NCBI GenBank assembly: GCA_002683575.1
Contig: NYTP01000088.1
Coordinates: 1 to 33,687, forward strand
DNA: 33,687 bases
Direction: 5' to 3'
Source of the DNA: Bermanella sp.
GTDB lineage: Bacteria > Pseudomonadota > Gammaproteobacteria > Pseudomonadales > Oceanobacteraceae
The stretch's first letter is position 1. Each line of letters opens with the position of its first letter. Positions 10,692 to 20,316 of the stretch are shown in pieces. The notes under the pieces were generated by a model that did not search any database, was not told the DNA's origin, and was given only the letters and a program-made list of their open reading frames with translations. The position numbers were made by a program, and so were the translations under genes.

Positions 10692-11925
10692 CTAGCACAA
10701 CCCATTTTTGCGAGGTTAAACCGTCAAGACCCACCGGTCCGCGGGCGTGAATTTTATCTGTACTGATACCAATTTCAGCACCTAACCCATATTCAAAGCC
10801 ATCGGCAAAACGGGTAGAGGCATTCACCATGACCGAGCTTGAATCCACTTGGCGCAAAAATTGGCGAGCCTTGGTGTAGTTTTCAGTAATAATGCTGTCG
10901 GTATGGTGAGAGCCATACTGATTAATATGCACAATGGCCTCGGCCATATCAGCTACCACTTTCACCGCCAAAACTGGCGCTAGGTATTCGGTTGACCAAT
11001 CTTCTGCCGTGGCCTCCTTCATACTGGCAACCTGCTCACGACTTTTCTCGCAGCCGCGCAATTCTACGTCCAGCTCACCAAATGCAGTAGCTAATTGAGG
11101 CAATACCTTTGCTGCCACACTTTCATTTACCAATAGGGTTTCCATGGTATTACAGGTGCCATAGCGATGGGTTTTTGCATTGATCGCCACATTGACAGCC
11201 TTACTTAAATCCGCATCGCTGTCGATATACACATGGCAAATACCATCAAGGTGCTTGATGACGGTAACTTTGGCATCTTTACTGATGCGCTCAATCAAAC
11301 CCTTACCGCCCCGGGGCACAATGACATCCACGTGTTCTTGCATGGTGATTAATTCACCCACCGCAGCTCGGTCTGTGGTTTCAAGCACTTGCACAACATG
11401 CTCAGGTAAACCAGATACCGCCAAGCCTTCTCGAATACACTTAGCCAAGGCTTGGTTCGATTCAATGGCTTCACTGCCACCACGCAAAATCGCCGCATTA
11501 CCAGACTTTAAACATAAACTGGCTGCTTCAATGGTTACGTTAGGACGAGACTCATAGATGATACCAATGACCCCAAGTGGCACACGCATCTTGCCCACTT
11601 GAATGCCTGACGGGCGATAATCAAGATCGGTGATGCCGCCAACCGGATCAGGAAGAGCCACTACCTGCTTTAAACCTTCAAGCATGCCGTCAATGCGGGC
11701 CGGTGTGAGCTCTAAACGGTCCAATAGCGCGGCATCTAAGCCATTCGCTTGACCGCGGGCCATATCTTTTTGGTTGGCCGCAATCAGTTCATCACGCGCC
11801 AGCTCAATGGCTTGTGCTATCGCTATTAATGCCTGATTTTTTTCACCGCTGTCCGCCTTTGCAATGGCAGCACTTGCTGCTCGGGCCTGTTGCCCTAACT
11901 GCAGCATGTAATCTTTTACATCCAT
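10669..11925 (-). CDS. proA: Gamma-glutamyl phosphate reductase
   Basis: [31 protein letters not shown] and VPRGGKGLI motifs. Start placed at MDVKDYML rather than ORF start 11979. Confidence 0.95.
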   Translation of the reverse strand: MDVKDYMLQLGQQARAASAAIAKADSGEKNQALIAIAQAIELARDELIAANQKDMARGQANGLDAALLDRLELTPARIDGMLEGLKQVVALPDPVGGITDLDYRPSGIQVGKMRVPLGVIGIIYESRPNVTIEAASLCLKSGNAAILRGGSEAIESNQALAKCIREGLAVSGLPEHVVQVLETTDRAAVGELITMQEHVDVIVPRGGKGLIERISKDAKVTVIKHLDGICHVYIDSDADLSKAVNVAINAKTHRYGTCNTMETLLVNESVAAKVLPQLATAFGELDVELRGCEKSREQVASMKEATAEDWSTEYLAPVLAVKVVADMAEAIVHINQYGSHHTDSIITENYTKARQFLRQVDSSSVMVNASTRFADGFEYGLGAEIGISTDKIHARGPVGLDGLTSQKWVVLGDGHIRH

Positions 11926-12140
11926 TTTGTTACCCAATCGCTGCCCCTGCTGAATATGTGGCCTAGGCCTTGGGGGCAAATCGTAAGAAAAGTGCGGGGA
12001 TTATACCCCATCAAAGGGCGTACCCAAACTATGATTCGCCCATGCTAGTATTAAACCTGTGACTCTGGGTAAGATAGCCCTACAATCGCCTAGCCAATGC
12101 CCTTGCTTTGGCGCTTGTTCAGCAAAAGGACCGCCTAAAC

Positions 12141-13043
12141 ATGCCTGCGTTAACGGTTGATCACATCCGCATTTTATTCTGTGCCATTGGGACGGTGATA
12201 TTGAGCCTCATCGCTTATATGGATTACCTATCTGGCTACAACATAGTGGCACTCATTACACTGAGCTTAGGCTTGGTACTGGCCTTAAATGGCCTGTACA
12301 TTTACTTAGGAAAAGAAGAGCAAGCAGGTCATCAAGTGGATGCCTTATTCTTAATCACCCTGTCGGCTTTTTCTTTGTTTGCTGCAGACTCCCAAGCCCA
12401 ACACAGCTACTGGTCGTATTTTTTCCCCATTGCGGCATTTTTTTTATTATCTTTGAGGAGTGCTATCTGGTGCGTGCTGGCTTATACGCCCTTGGCATTT
12501 TATATTCTCCTTGCATACAGCCCACCACTTATTCAGGCACAAACCCTGTTTAGCTATGCGGCCATCAGTACCATTGCCTTGTTTTTGGCCATGGTGAAGT
12601 CTCGAACCAACCAATTACTTGAACCTTTAATCAGTAGCGATGCACAAACCGGTGCGCAGTTAGAAAAGTTTTTACGCCCTGCATTGAATACCGAAATCAA
12701 CCGAGCCGAACGGGAAGGTACAGGATTGCTCCTAGTATATTTATCTCATCGCGCGCAAAACCTAAAAGGGGAAAACGCCATGCAACTGGTGAAGCAGTGC
12801 GCACAAGCCATTGCCCATTTCCTACGCCCTTTTGATCAATACTATCGCTTACAAAACGACAACTTTGCCATCATTATGCCCCACACCAATTCTGAAGACG
12901 CCCTTATCAAAGTCAAACAAATGATCGGTAAAATGCCGGCGGTGATTCAAAATGACATACAAGTGGGATGTGCCAGTTTAAACGTGGGCGATACCGAAGA
13001 CACCCTGCTTCAACAGGCACAGCAGGAGCTAGCGCATGTTTGA
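12141..13043 (+). CDS. Multi-TM membrane protein with degenerate C-terminal GGDEF-like domain
   Basis: Several hydrophobic segments; DAQTGAQLEKFL resembles the GGDEF-domain start (DxLTGLxNRR) and RLQNDNFAIIMP occupies the RxGGDEFAxxLP position. AAAAGGA precedes ATG 12141; the ORF track starts at 12108. Confidence 0.68.
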   Translation: MPALTVDHIRILFCAIGTVILSLIAYMDYLSGYNIVALITLSLGLVLALNGLYIYLGKEEQAGHQVDALFLITLSAFSLFAADSQAQHSYWSYFFPIAAFFLLSLRSAIWCVLAYTPLAFYILLAYSPPLIQAQTLFSYAAISTIALFLAMVKSRTNQLLEPLISSDAQTGAQLEKFLRPALNTEINRAEREGTGLLLVYLSHRAQNLKGENAMQLVKQCAQAIAHFLRPFDQYYRLQNDNFAIIMPHTNSEDALIKVKQMIGKMPAVIQNDIQVGCASLNVGDTEDTLLQQAQQELAHV

Positions 13044-14013
13044 AATAAGTATGGAAAAAGAGCCCGCATTGAGCTTGCTGTATGGCTTAATTGGAACGGC
13101 TATGGGTTTTTTATGCATCAGTCATTATTTCTTAGGGCACTTTGATGTTTTATTAATTCAGTTGATGACCATTGCCATTTTAATCTTTACGGCTGTTTTT
13201 TTGTTATTAAATCGCAACAGGGCCATAAGTCTTTACATTAATTTAATGACGCTCTCATCCATTGCTTTATTAATGCAGTATCAATTGCATTTCAATCCAG
13301 AATTATCGATGCATTGGATTTACGTTTTCCCCGTACTTAGTTACTTTGCCTTACCGTTACGCTGGGCTTTTTTACTCAATTTGGCGGTGATGCTTAGTAC
13401 GTTTTCTCAAATTTATTTTTTAGTTGAACTCATCAAATCAATCAAGTTCATGTTCATTTATTTGCTGCTAGGCATGTGTGCCCTGTGTTATGCCTATGTG
13501 AATAACTTAAAGCAATCGAACCTTTTAAAACTAGCGGTTACTGATCATCAATCAGGCGCTTACAACAGCCGATATTTATTACATAAATTACAACAAGAAA
13601 TCGCTCGCAGTGAAACCACCAGCCGTACACTCTCCATGCTGGCGATTACTATTGATGATTACCAGCAAATCCAGGATATACACGGCAAAAACGTGGGTGC
13701 TCGTTTATTAAAAATATTTCGTTATAAATTAATGTCTTTGTTAAGAGCCGGGGATGATATTTTTCACAATGGTAAAGGCACGTTTTATATTTTATTACCC
13801 AACTGCTCAATGGAGGGCGGTATTGTCTTAAAAGAGCGCTTGCTCAAAGAAATGGAAGAAGAGCACTGGGGGGATGTGGGTGATTTACAGCTTAACGTGG
13901 GCCTTGCAAGTTTAAACCACAAAGAAAATGCCGAAAGTTTTTTACATCGCGCCAGTGGTTTTGTACATAAACAACAACAAACAGCATTACGACTTATGTC
14001 GTTCAATCACTAA
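13036..14013 (+). CDS. Multi-TM membrane protein with degenerate C-terminal GGDEF-like domain (second of pair)
   Basis: DHQSGAYNSRYLLHKLQQEI resembles the GGDEF-domain start; HNGKGTFYILLP replaces GGDEF. Overlaps the preceding CDS by 8 nt. Confidence 0.72.
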   Translation: MFEISMEKEPALSLLYGLIGTAMGFLCISHYFLGHFDVLLIQLMTIAILIFTAVFLLLNRNRAISLYINLMTLSSIALLMQYQLHFNPELSMHWIYVFPVLSYFALPLRWAFLLNLAVMLSTFSQIYFLVELIKSIKFMFIYLLLGMCALCYAYVNNLKQSNLLKLAVTDHQSGAYNSRYLLHKLQQEIARSETTSRTLSMLAITIDDYQQIQDIHGKNVGARLLKIFRYKLMSLLRAGDDIFHNGKGTFYILLPNCSMEGGIVLKERLLKEMEEEHWGDVGDLQLNVGLASLNHKENAESFLHRASGFVHKQQQTALRLMSFNH

Positions 14014-14014
14014 T

Positions 14015-14629
14015 ATGATCGATAGTTTACTTGGCTTTTTAACGCTTCACCCTGAATATATCTTTTTAACCGTATTTGCTGTGGCTTTATGTGAGTCCCT
14101 TGCGGTGGTGGGCATTATTGTACCGGGCGTGGGGCTCATCACTGCGGCCAGCATGATGGCTGGGAATCTTCAGTTAAATGTAGGGATAATATTATTGTGC
14201 GCCATGAGCGGTGCATTTTTAGGCGATGCTATTAGCTTTTTATTAGGGCGTATTTTTCAGCCTCACCTGCCTCATGTTTGGCCCTTTAAACAACACCCTG
14301 ATTGGATTGAAAGCGGCCATGAATTTTTTATACGTCATGGTGGAAAAAGCATTTTCTTTGGCCGCTTTATCGGCCCTATAAGACCGTTTATTCCTATGGT
14401 AGCTGGCATGCTGGCCATGCCCATAAACCGCTTTATGATGTGGAATGGATTGTCGGCCGTGATCTGGGGGCTGGCGTATTTACTGCCTGGTTATTACCTT
14501 GGAGAGCAACTCAATATTAAATGGCTACTAAGCTGGCAAGGCTTGGCAGCATTATTAGTAATCTCCGCCGTGGCGGTGCTGGCCAGTTATTATGTGAAGC
14601 ACAGCAAACAACACACGCAAAAGCCATAA
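14015..14629 (+). CDS. DedA family membrane protein (SNARE-associated/VTT)
   Basis: FFGRFIGPIRPFIPMVAGM is a DedA signature. ORF track starts at 13928, but ATG 14015 directly follows the upstream stop. Confidence 0.9.
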   Translation: MIDSLLGFLTLHPEYIFLTVFAVALCESLAVVGIIVPGVGLITAASMMAGNLQLNVGIILLCAMSGAFLGDAISFLLGRIFQPHLPHVWPFKQHPDWIESGHEFFIRHGGKSIFFGRFIGPIRPFIPMVAGMLAMPINRFMMWNGLSAVIWGLAYLLPGYYLGEQLNIKWLLSWQGLAALLVISAVAVLASYYVKHSKQHTQKP

Positions 14630-14661
14630 AAAAAGGCCGTGAATCCTTCACGACCTTTTTA
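14627..14661 (+). terminator. Intrinsic terminator after dedA
   Basis: GGCCGTGAA-TCC-TTCACGACC (one wobble/mismatch) followed by T5 and preceded by an A run. Confidence 0.8.
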
Positions 14662-14753
14662 CCTAGGGCACCGCTATTTTCTAATTTTAATACTAGCCGA
14701 TTTAGGCCCTAGCTTTAGATTAAGTTCGATTAACAAAACAAGCTTCGCAGTTA

Positions 14754-15413
14754 TTATGGATTATAGCTTAGGGTGACAAACTGGCGGCTCACGTTATTCG
14801 CACTGTCGTACGCGGCCACTTGCAGTTGGTTCTCACCTCGATTCAAACGTACTTTAACATTGAAGTGTGTTGTGTATTCGAAGTGGCCTGGGAATATATC
14901 TCCATCGGCGTTTACTACTTGAATTTTCTTAACGCCCATCCCCATGTCAAAGGCCATGCCACGAATATCCACAATGCGCTGGTTAACAGATTCCGGCATT
15001 TCGATTACTTCAAGCACAGGTCCAGATTGATCAGGAAAGCTGTTTTTATTGTTGGGGTTGGTACCGGCTTGTAATTCATCTGCGTTACTAAAGCCATCGC
15101 CGTCACTGTCATCGTCTTGGGTATCACCCACCCCATCACCATCTACATCGGCGCTTTCTTGTGCGTTACGAGGGAAAGGGTCTTGCCAATTATTCACACC
15201 ATCACCATCGATATCCAGATCGTAGCCATCAGGAATGCCATCACCGTCTAAGTCGGCAGGCGTGCTCTTAGCGTCTTTAGGGTCGGTTTTTAATAGGCGT
15301 TCAAAGCGGTCGGCTATGCCATCGCCGTCGCTGTCCACGTCTTTTGCTTGAGAGTAGGAGCTGATTAAGCCAAGTGCACCAAAGCACACCAGTAATAAGG
15401 CAAATTTAACCAT
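14754..15413 (-). CDS. Secreted thrombospondin type-3 repeat (calcium-binding) protein
   Basis: Signal peptide, then repeated DxDGDGxxD motifs (DSDGDGIADRFE, DLDGDGIPDGYD, DIDGDGVNNWQD, DVDGDGVGDTQD, DSDGDGFSNADE) and a C-terminal beta-rich domain. Confidence 0.85.
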   Translation of the reverse strand: MVKFALLLVCFGALGLISSYSQAKDVDSDGDGIADRFERLLKTDPKDAKSTPADLDGDGIPDGYDLDIDGDGVNNWQDPFPRNAQESADVDGDGVGDTQDDDSDGDGFSNADELQAGTNPNNKNSFPDQSGPVLEVIEMPESVNQRIVDIRGMAFDMGMGVKKIQVVNADGDIFPGHFEYTTHFNVKVRLNRGENQLQVAAYDSANNVSRQFVTLSYNP

Positions 15414-15503
15414 GATAATATGCTTTTTTAATTATTATTTTTCGCCAGTCTACCACACACCAGTGGAAAGTCATCCATGGCCCACAGGGTCCAGACGGGC
15501 TTG

Positions 15504-15734
15504 CTAATAGTTCGATTGGCTCAATGTAGGTGGCTCAACCGATGTGGCACCTTCATCATCGGCTTGCAGTTTTGCCAGCGCCAATTTACGAGAGGTAATG
15601 CATTCTTTATAGGCGTGGCGGATACGGGTTTGTGTGTCCCCTTCTTGACCTTCGATGCTAATGAGCCACTGCTCAAACAGCCAAATTTCACGCTCTAATT
15701 TATGGATTTGCTCATCTTTATTATTGTTATTCAT
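15504..15734 (-). CDS. Small hypothetical protein
   Basis: MNNNNKDEQIHKLEREIWLFEQWLISIEGQEGD...; coding-like composition, no recognised family, start uncertain (ORF extends to 15794). Confidence 0.5.
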   Translation of the reverse strand: MNNNNKDEQIHKLEREIWLFEQWLISIEGQEGDTQTRIRHAYKECITSRKLALAKLQADDEGATSVEPPTLSQSNY

Positions 15735-15828
15735 AAGCTGAATCTTCGTTACTTCCATTCGCGAGCATTTTAAAACGCTGCCCACATTAATCAATAGGGT
15801 TGGCCATCCTTAGCCAACCCTCACGTTA

Positions 15829-16164
15829 CTATTGGCCAGGAGCGGGTAGATCTTTTGAACAAGCAATGGCGCGGTTTTTATCATCCACCAAAATTCCGGC
15901 TACAGCGGTACCTGATTGATTTTTTTCTGGGCGAACTAACAGGTAACCATCAACACAGAAGGCTTCTTTATTAGATGACTTAGGGGATACCTTGGTGGTG
16001 CTTTTGACATCCACTGACAGTAATTTAAAGTTCGCAATGACATTCGAATCATCTTCAGTCACATGTTTAATGTAGCCTTTCATATCAAGCATAATAACCG
16101 ATACCGCAAACGCCACGATGGCGGCAACAATGGCAACCTTGATATCTCGTTCAGTGAATTTCAT
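15829..16164 (-). CDS. Hypothetical protein with N-terminal TM/signal anchor
   Basis: MKFTERDIKVAIVAAIVAFAVSVIML; AGGAG ribosome-binding site upstream of ATG at 16164. Confidence 0.65.
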   Translation of the reverse strand: MKFTERDIKVAIVAAIVAFAVSVIMLDMKGYIKHVTEDDSNVIANFKLLSVDVKSTTKVSPKSSNKEAFCVDGYLLVRPEKNQSGTAVAGILVDDKNRAIACSKDLPAPGQ

Positions 16165-16248
16165 TTGGACTCCTAATCCGTTACTGCTGTTGTTAACTGT
16201 ACGCACGCTTTATTGCGATTTGATTTAACGTTATGAATCTGAATTTTA

Positions 16249-16869
16249 TCACTCGCCCCATAAGGGCATTAATTTCTGCTCAATGCCCAAATGATTAAGC
16301 ATTCTGGCCACCATGAAATCCACCAAGTCTTCAATCGATTGAGGGTTATGATAAAAACCCGGGCTAGCAGGCATAATCGTCACACCCATATTGGCGAGCT
16401 TAAGCATATTCTCAAGGTGTATAGGGCTAAACGGCGTCTCACGCGGCACCAATATCAATGTGCGTTTTTCTTTGATGGCAACGTCTGCAGCCCGTTCAAT
16501 TAAATTATTACTGGCACCTGTAGCAACGGCACTTAATGTCCCCGTAGAACAAGGGCATACAATCATCGGCCCTTTACGTCCTGAACCACTGGCCACTGGC
16601 GCAAACCACTGCTCGCGCCCAAAGACTTGTATTTGACCCTCTTCTGCCTGGCAATACTCACTGAGGTGCGCTTGCATCTTTTCAGCAGAACCCGGTAATT
16701 TAACCTGGCTTTCTGTGGCAAACACCACTTGTGCCGCTTTGCTGACCATCACATAGACAGGGCGTTTTGCCGCCACTAAACACTGTAATAATCGCAACGC
16801 ATAAGGCGCACCCGATGCACCTGTGATGGCTAAAGTAATAGGATCATGTTGTTCGTATTCAAACGCCAT
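16249..16869 (-). CDS. ubiX: Flavin prenyltransferase UbiX
   Basis: [55 protein letters not shown]. Confidence 0.95.
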   Translation of the reverse strand: MAFEYEQHDPITLAITGASGAPYALRLLQCLVAAKRPVYVMVSKAAQVVFATESQVKLPGSAEKMQAHLSEYCQAEEGQIQVFGREQWFAPVASGSGRKGPMIVCPCSTGTLSAVATGASNNLIERAADVAIKEKRTLILVPRETPFSPIHLENMLKLANMGVTIMPASPGFYHNPQSIEDLVDFMVARMLNHLGIEQKLMPLWGE

Positions 16870-18226
16870 AGTGGTCCTTTAAGGCTTGAGCAAGTTGTTG
16901 ATGAATACCGGCAAAACCGCCGTTACTCATCAGAACAATGGCATCACCCGCCTTAGCGTGCTCAACAAGGTGGGCGATTATAGCGTCTACGTCATCCATT
17001 AATAGTGCGGATTGACCTAATTCAGCACAACCCTCTATGACAGGCTGCATTTCCCAGTCCAGGCCCTTGGGCTGAAACCAAATACTGGTATCCGCATTAC
17101 GAACTGACTGAGGCAGTGCTTGTTTGTGTATACCCATACGCATGGTATTGGACCTTGGTTCTATGACCGCCCAAATATGTTGAGCGCACCCACTGTTTTT
17201 TACACCTGCCAAGGTACTCTCGATGGCCGTTGGGTGGTGAGCAAAGTCGTCATAGACCTCAATATCATTAACCTTACACACAAGTTCCATACGACGCTTA
17301 ACCCCTTCAAAGCGATTGAGAGCGTCGATGGCATCCTTGGGTAGAATCCCAACATGGTAGGCTGCAGCAATGCACACCAAAGCATTTTTAACATTATGTA
17401 AACCGGTTTGGCTCCAGTTGACCTCGCCCACGGCATTATCTTTTTGTAGAACTTTAAAGTGCGAGCCAGAGGCATCGATTAATTCATACTGCCAATCTAC
17501 GCCGATCTGCACTTTTGGTGTCCAGCAACCTTGCTCAAGGGTGGCTTGAATATGAGACTCATCCGCTGGGTAAATAATTTGGCCATCACCAGGGATCGTG
17601 CGCACTAAATGATGGAATTGAGTTTTAATGGCTTCTATATCGTTGAAAATATCTGCGTGATCAAATTCAAGGTTATTTAATATCACCGTACGCCCGTGGT
17701 AATGCACAAACTTTGATCGCTTATCAAAAAACGCGCTGTCGTATTCATCCGCTTCCACCACAAAGAAGTCACTTTTCCCCATACGCGCGGACACCCCAAA
17801 GTTTTTAGGCACCCCGCCAATTAAAAACCCCGGCTCGAAGCCGCAGTCTTCTAAGACCCAGGTCAACATACTGCTGGTGGTGGTTTTGCCATGGGTACCA
17901 GCTACTGCCATCACCCATTTATTTTTCAGAATATGTTCCGCTAAATAAGCCGGACCCGAGGTATAGGGAATTTGTTTGTTTAGAACATACTCCACCGCAA
18001 CATTACCGCGACTCATGGCATTACCAATCACAACAAGGTCGGGCTTGGGCTGTAAATGGACTTCCTCAAAACCTTGCATGATCTCGATACCAGCTTGTTC
18101 TAACTGGGTGCTCATGGGTGGATATACGTTTTGATCCGAGCCCGTCACACGGTGGCCTTGTGCCACAGCCAACTGGGCAAGCGAGCCCATAAAGGTGCCG
18201 CAAATACCTAAAATATGAATATGCAT
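16859..18226 (-). CDS. mpl: UDP-N-acetylmuramate:L-alanyl-gamma-D-glutamyl-meso-diaminopimelate ligase
   Basis: [18 protein letters not shown] terminus, [16 protein letters not shown]-binding motif, [10 protein letters not shown]. Confidence 0.95.
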   Translation of the reverse strand: MHIHILGICGTFMGSLAQLAVAQGHRVTGSDQNVYPPMSTQLEQAGIEIMQGFEEVHLQPKPDLVVIGNAMSRGNVAVEYVLNKQIPYTSGPAYLAEHILKNKWVMAVAGTHGKTTTSSMLTWVLEDCGFEPGFLIGGVPKNFGVSARMGKSDFFVVEADEYDSAFFDKRSKFVHYHGRTVILNNLEFDHADIFNDIEAIKTQFHHLVRTIPGDGQIIYPADESHIQATLEQGCWTPKVQIGVDWQYELIDASGSHFKVLQKDNAVGEVNWSQTGLHNVKNALVCIAAAYHVGILPKDAIDALNRFEGVKRRMELVCKVNDIEVYDDFAHHPTAIESTLAGVKNSGCAQHIWAVIEPRSNTMRMGIHKQALPQSVRNADTSIWFQPKGLDWEMQPVIEGCAELGQSALLMDDVDAIIAHLVEHAKAGDAIVLMSNGGFAGIHQQLAQALKDHYGV

Positions 18227-18488
18227 GTGTTCTCAATCAACCTTTATTCTTGTGCGCCCATTTAAAACCAAAGGCCAGTGAATTGGTAGCGGCCCATAGC
18301 CTCTCAGATAAAACATCAGTACCAATAACAAACCTCACTTTATCATTTTTGCACCACTTCGTGATGCTCTAGCGATTTATTTAACCCATGCACGCCCTTT
18401 TTTAGCGCTTTTACATATATGTGCTACACCTAATGTATGGCCCAAGTCTTAACGGGCTGTTCATAAATCAATACAAATAGGATGAATT

Positions 18489-19730
18489 ATGGCGATGAAA
18501 TATATTGCCTGCGCGGCGGTCCCCTTATTGATGGCAGCCTTGCCAGCTCAAGCGGTGACTGTAGAGCAGCTCAACCAGCAAGTTCAGCAAATGAATAAAC
18601 GCATTTCTGAGCAAAATAACAAACTGCGCATCAATGGTTTTGCCAGTTTTGGTATGGCTATTTCTGATGAAGAAATGGCGTATAACGGTGTTAATGATGA
18701 AGTAACGTTTAATCGCTTCAGTAAAATGGGCGTTCAAATGTCATTCAACATTGATGCTAAAAATAGCGTTGTAATGCAGCTTGTCTCTCGTGGTAATGAA
18801 GGTTGGAATACAAACGCTGAGTGGGCCTACTTCAAGCATGACTTTGGCAGTGGTTTTTCAGGTAAAATTGGCCGCATACGTCTACCCGCATACCAGCTAT
18901 CTGAGTTCTTGGATGTTGGGTACGCCACTCCTTATGCTCAAGTGCCAGCAGAAACCTATGATTCGCTCGAACCTTTTGCCAACATGGAAGGTGTGGATTT
19001 ATCCTATAGCATGGACCTAGGCGACAATACGGCTCTGTTTCAAGTTGTATATGGACGTGCTAAAGATGATGAGTTTGACCTTAAAGACATAATAGGTTTA
19101 AGCGGTGTTCTTCAAGCTGACACATGGAATGTACGTGTTGCATTATCTCAAGCCAGTGTAAGCATAATACAAGCAGATGCTGCAGCAGTTGTTACCAACT
19201 TCTATCAAGCAGAAACAGAAGATCTTGATGGCAATTTTGCAAGTGTTGGCTTTACCTATGACCCAGGCGATTTGTACTTTACCACTGAATACACAACACT
19301 TGAGGCCGACGGCCAAGTTGTTGATGCCGACTCCATGTATGCCACATTTGGTTACCGTATGGGTCGATTCATGCCTACGCTAACTTATGCTATGGCTGAG
19401 TCTCAAGACGACGATGAACGTGAGTTAGCACCAGCTCAAGCTGCTGCAATAGCAGGAGCCTCTGGTGGCGCATTCACAACTGCTGATGTACTAACAGGTG
19501 CTGCCGGTATACAAGCCGCGAGCGATCGAAACACTACGCGAATAGGATTGGGCCTCAGATATGATATGTCTCCAGGTGCTGCTCTAAAAGTTCAGTATGA
19601 CATAATTGAAGTTGACGATGATAAGTCCGGGTTATTCGATGACACTGCATGGGCAACGAATGTCCTAACCGCTGGTGAAAATCCTGACGGTGCCAACATC
19701 CTAACTATTTCAATCGACACAGTCTTTTAA
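18489..19730 (+). CDS. Outer-membrane porin-like beta-barrel protein with N-terminal coiled-coil
   Basis: Signal peptide ending AQA; VEQLNQQVQQMNKRISEQNNKL coiled-coil followed by GFASFG and alternating beta-strand pattern; terminal Phe. Confidence 0.8.
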   Translation: MAMKYIACAAVPLLMAALPAQAVTVEQLNQQVQQMNKRISEQNNKLRINGFASFGMAISDEEMAYNGVNDEVTFNRFSKMGVQMSFNIDAKNSVVMQLVSRGNEGWNTNAEWAYFKHDFGSGFSGKIGRIRLPAYQLSEFLDVGYATPYAQVPAETYDSLEPFANMEGVDLSYSMDLGDNTALFQVVYGRAKDDEFDLKDIIGLSGVLQADTWNVRVALSQASVSIIQADAAAVVTNFYQAETEDLDGNFASVGFTYDPGDLYFTTEYTTLEADGQVVDADSMYATFGYRMGRFMPTLTYAMAESQDDDERELAPAQAAAIAGASGGAFTTADVLTGAAGIQAASDRNTTRIGLGLRYDMSPGAALKVQYDIIEVDDDKSGLFDDTAWATNVLTAGENPDGANILTISIDTVF

Positions 19731-19738
19731 GGGAGGAG

Positions 19739-20167
19739 ATGATTATGAAAAATTTAACATTTAAACTTCTAACAGCTCTTACCTTAGCCAGCTGTTTCGC
19801 ACTCACTCACGCAGGATCTGTAGTTGTAGTAGGTAAAGGCAGCCCAATCGGTGCATCCAACGAAAGCGATGTTGTGAAAGCCTTCTTAGGTAAAAAGAAA
19901 GACCTAGGTGGTGTCTCTGTCATACCGTTGGATCAAGGTGAAGGCAACCCTGCCCGTAATGATTTTTATGCCAATGTGGTGAAAAAATCAGAAGCGCAGC
20001 TTAAGTCTTACTGGTCTCGCTTGATTTTCACCGGTAAAGGCCAAGCCCCTCAAGTGGTGGGCGGCGATGCCGAAGTGAAAAACATGGTGGCCACTAATCC
20101 AAACATCATTGGTTACATTGATGAATCTGCCGTGGATGGTTCAGTAAAGGTTATTTATAAGCCTTAA
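19739..20167 (+). CDS. Short phosphate-ABC-transporter-like periplasmic substrate-binding protein
   Basis: Signal peptide; VVVVGKGSPI...VKAFLGKKKDL...NPARNDFYANVVKKSEAQLKSYWSRLIFTGKGQAPQVV resembles PstS-like small PBP proteins. Start 19739 or 19745. Confidence 0.75.
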   Translation: MIMKNLTFKLLTALTLASCFALTHAGSVVVVGKGSPIGASNESDVVKAFLGKKKDLGGVSVIPLDQGEGNPARNDFYANVVKKSEAQLKSYWSRLIFTGKGQAPQVVGGDAEVKNMVATNPNIIGYIDESAVDGSVKVIYKP

Positions 20168-20193
20168 TATCGTACAAGTTCCTACCAGAAAAT

Positions 20194-20227
20194 AAAAAAA
20201 CCAGACTCAAGAGTCTGGTTTTTTTTA
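20194..20227. terminator. Bidirectional intrinsic terminator
   Basis: AAAAAAACCAGACTC-AA-GAGTCTGGTTTTTTTT perfect stem. Confidence 0.9.
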
Positions 20228-20316
20228 TGCCGTATCAATTTACGTCTAATATTTTTATAAAACAAGCTACTTCAAATTCACCTTAATTTGACTCCCCCCC
20301 ATCTCCTCCTTTTTAA

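Noticed and set aside
11180-11557. 125-aa plus-strand ORF within proA
   Set aside because: Antisense to proA; no recognisable domain or start context.
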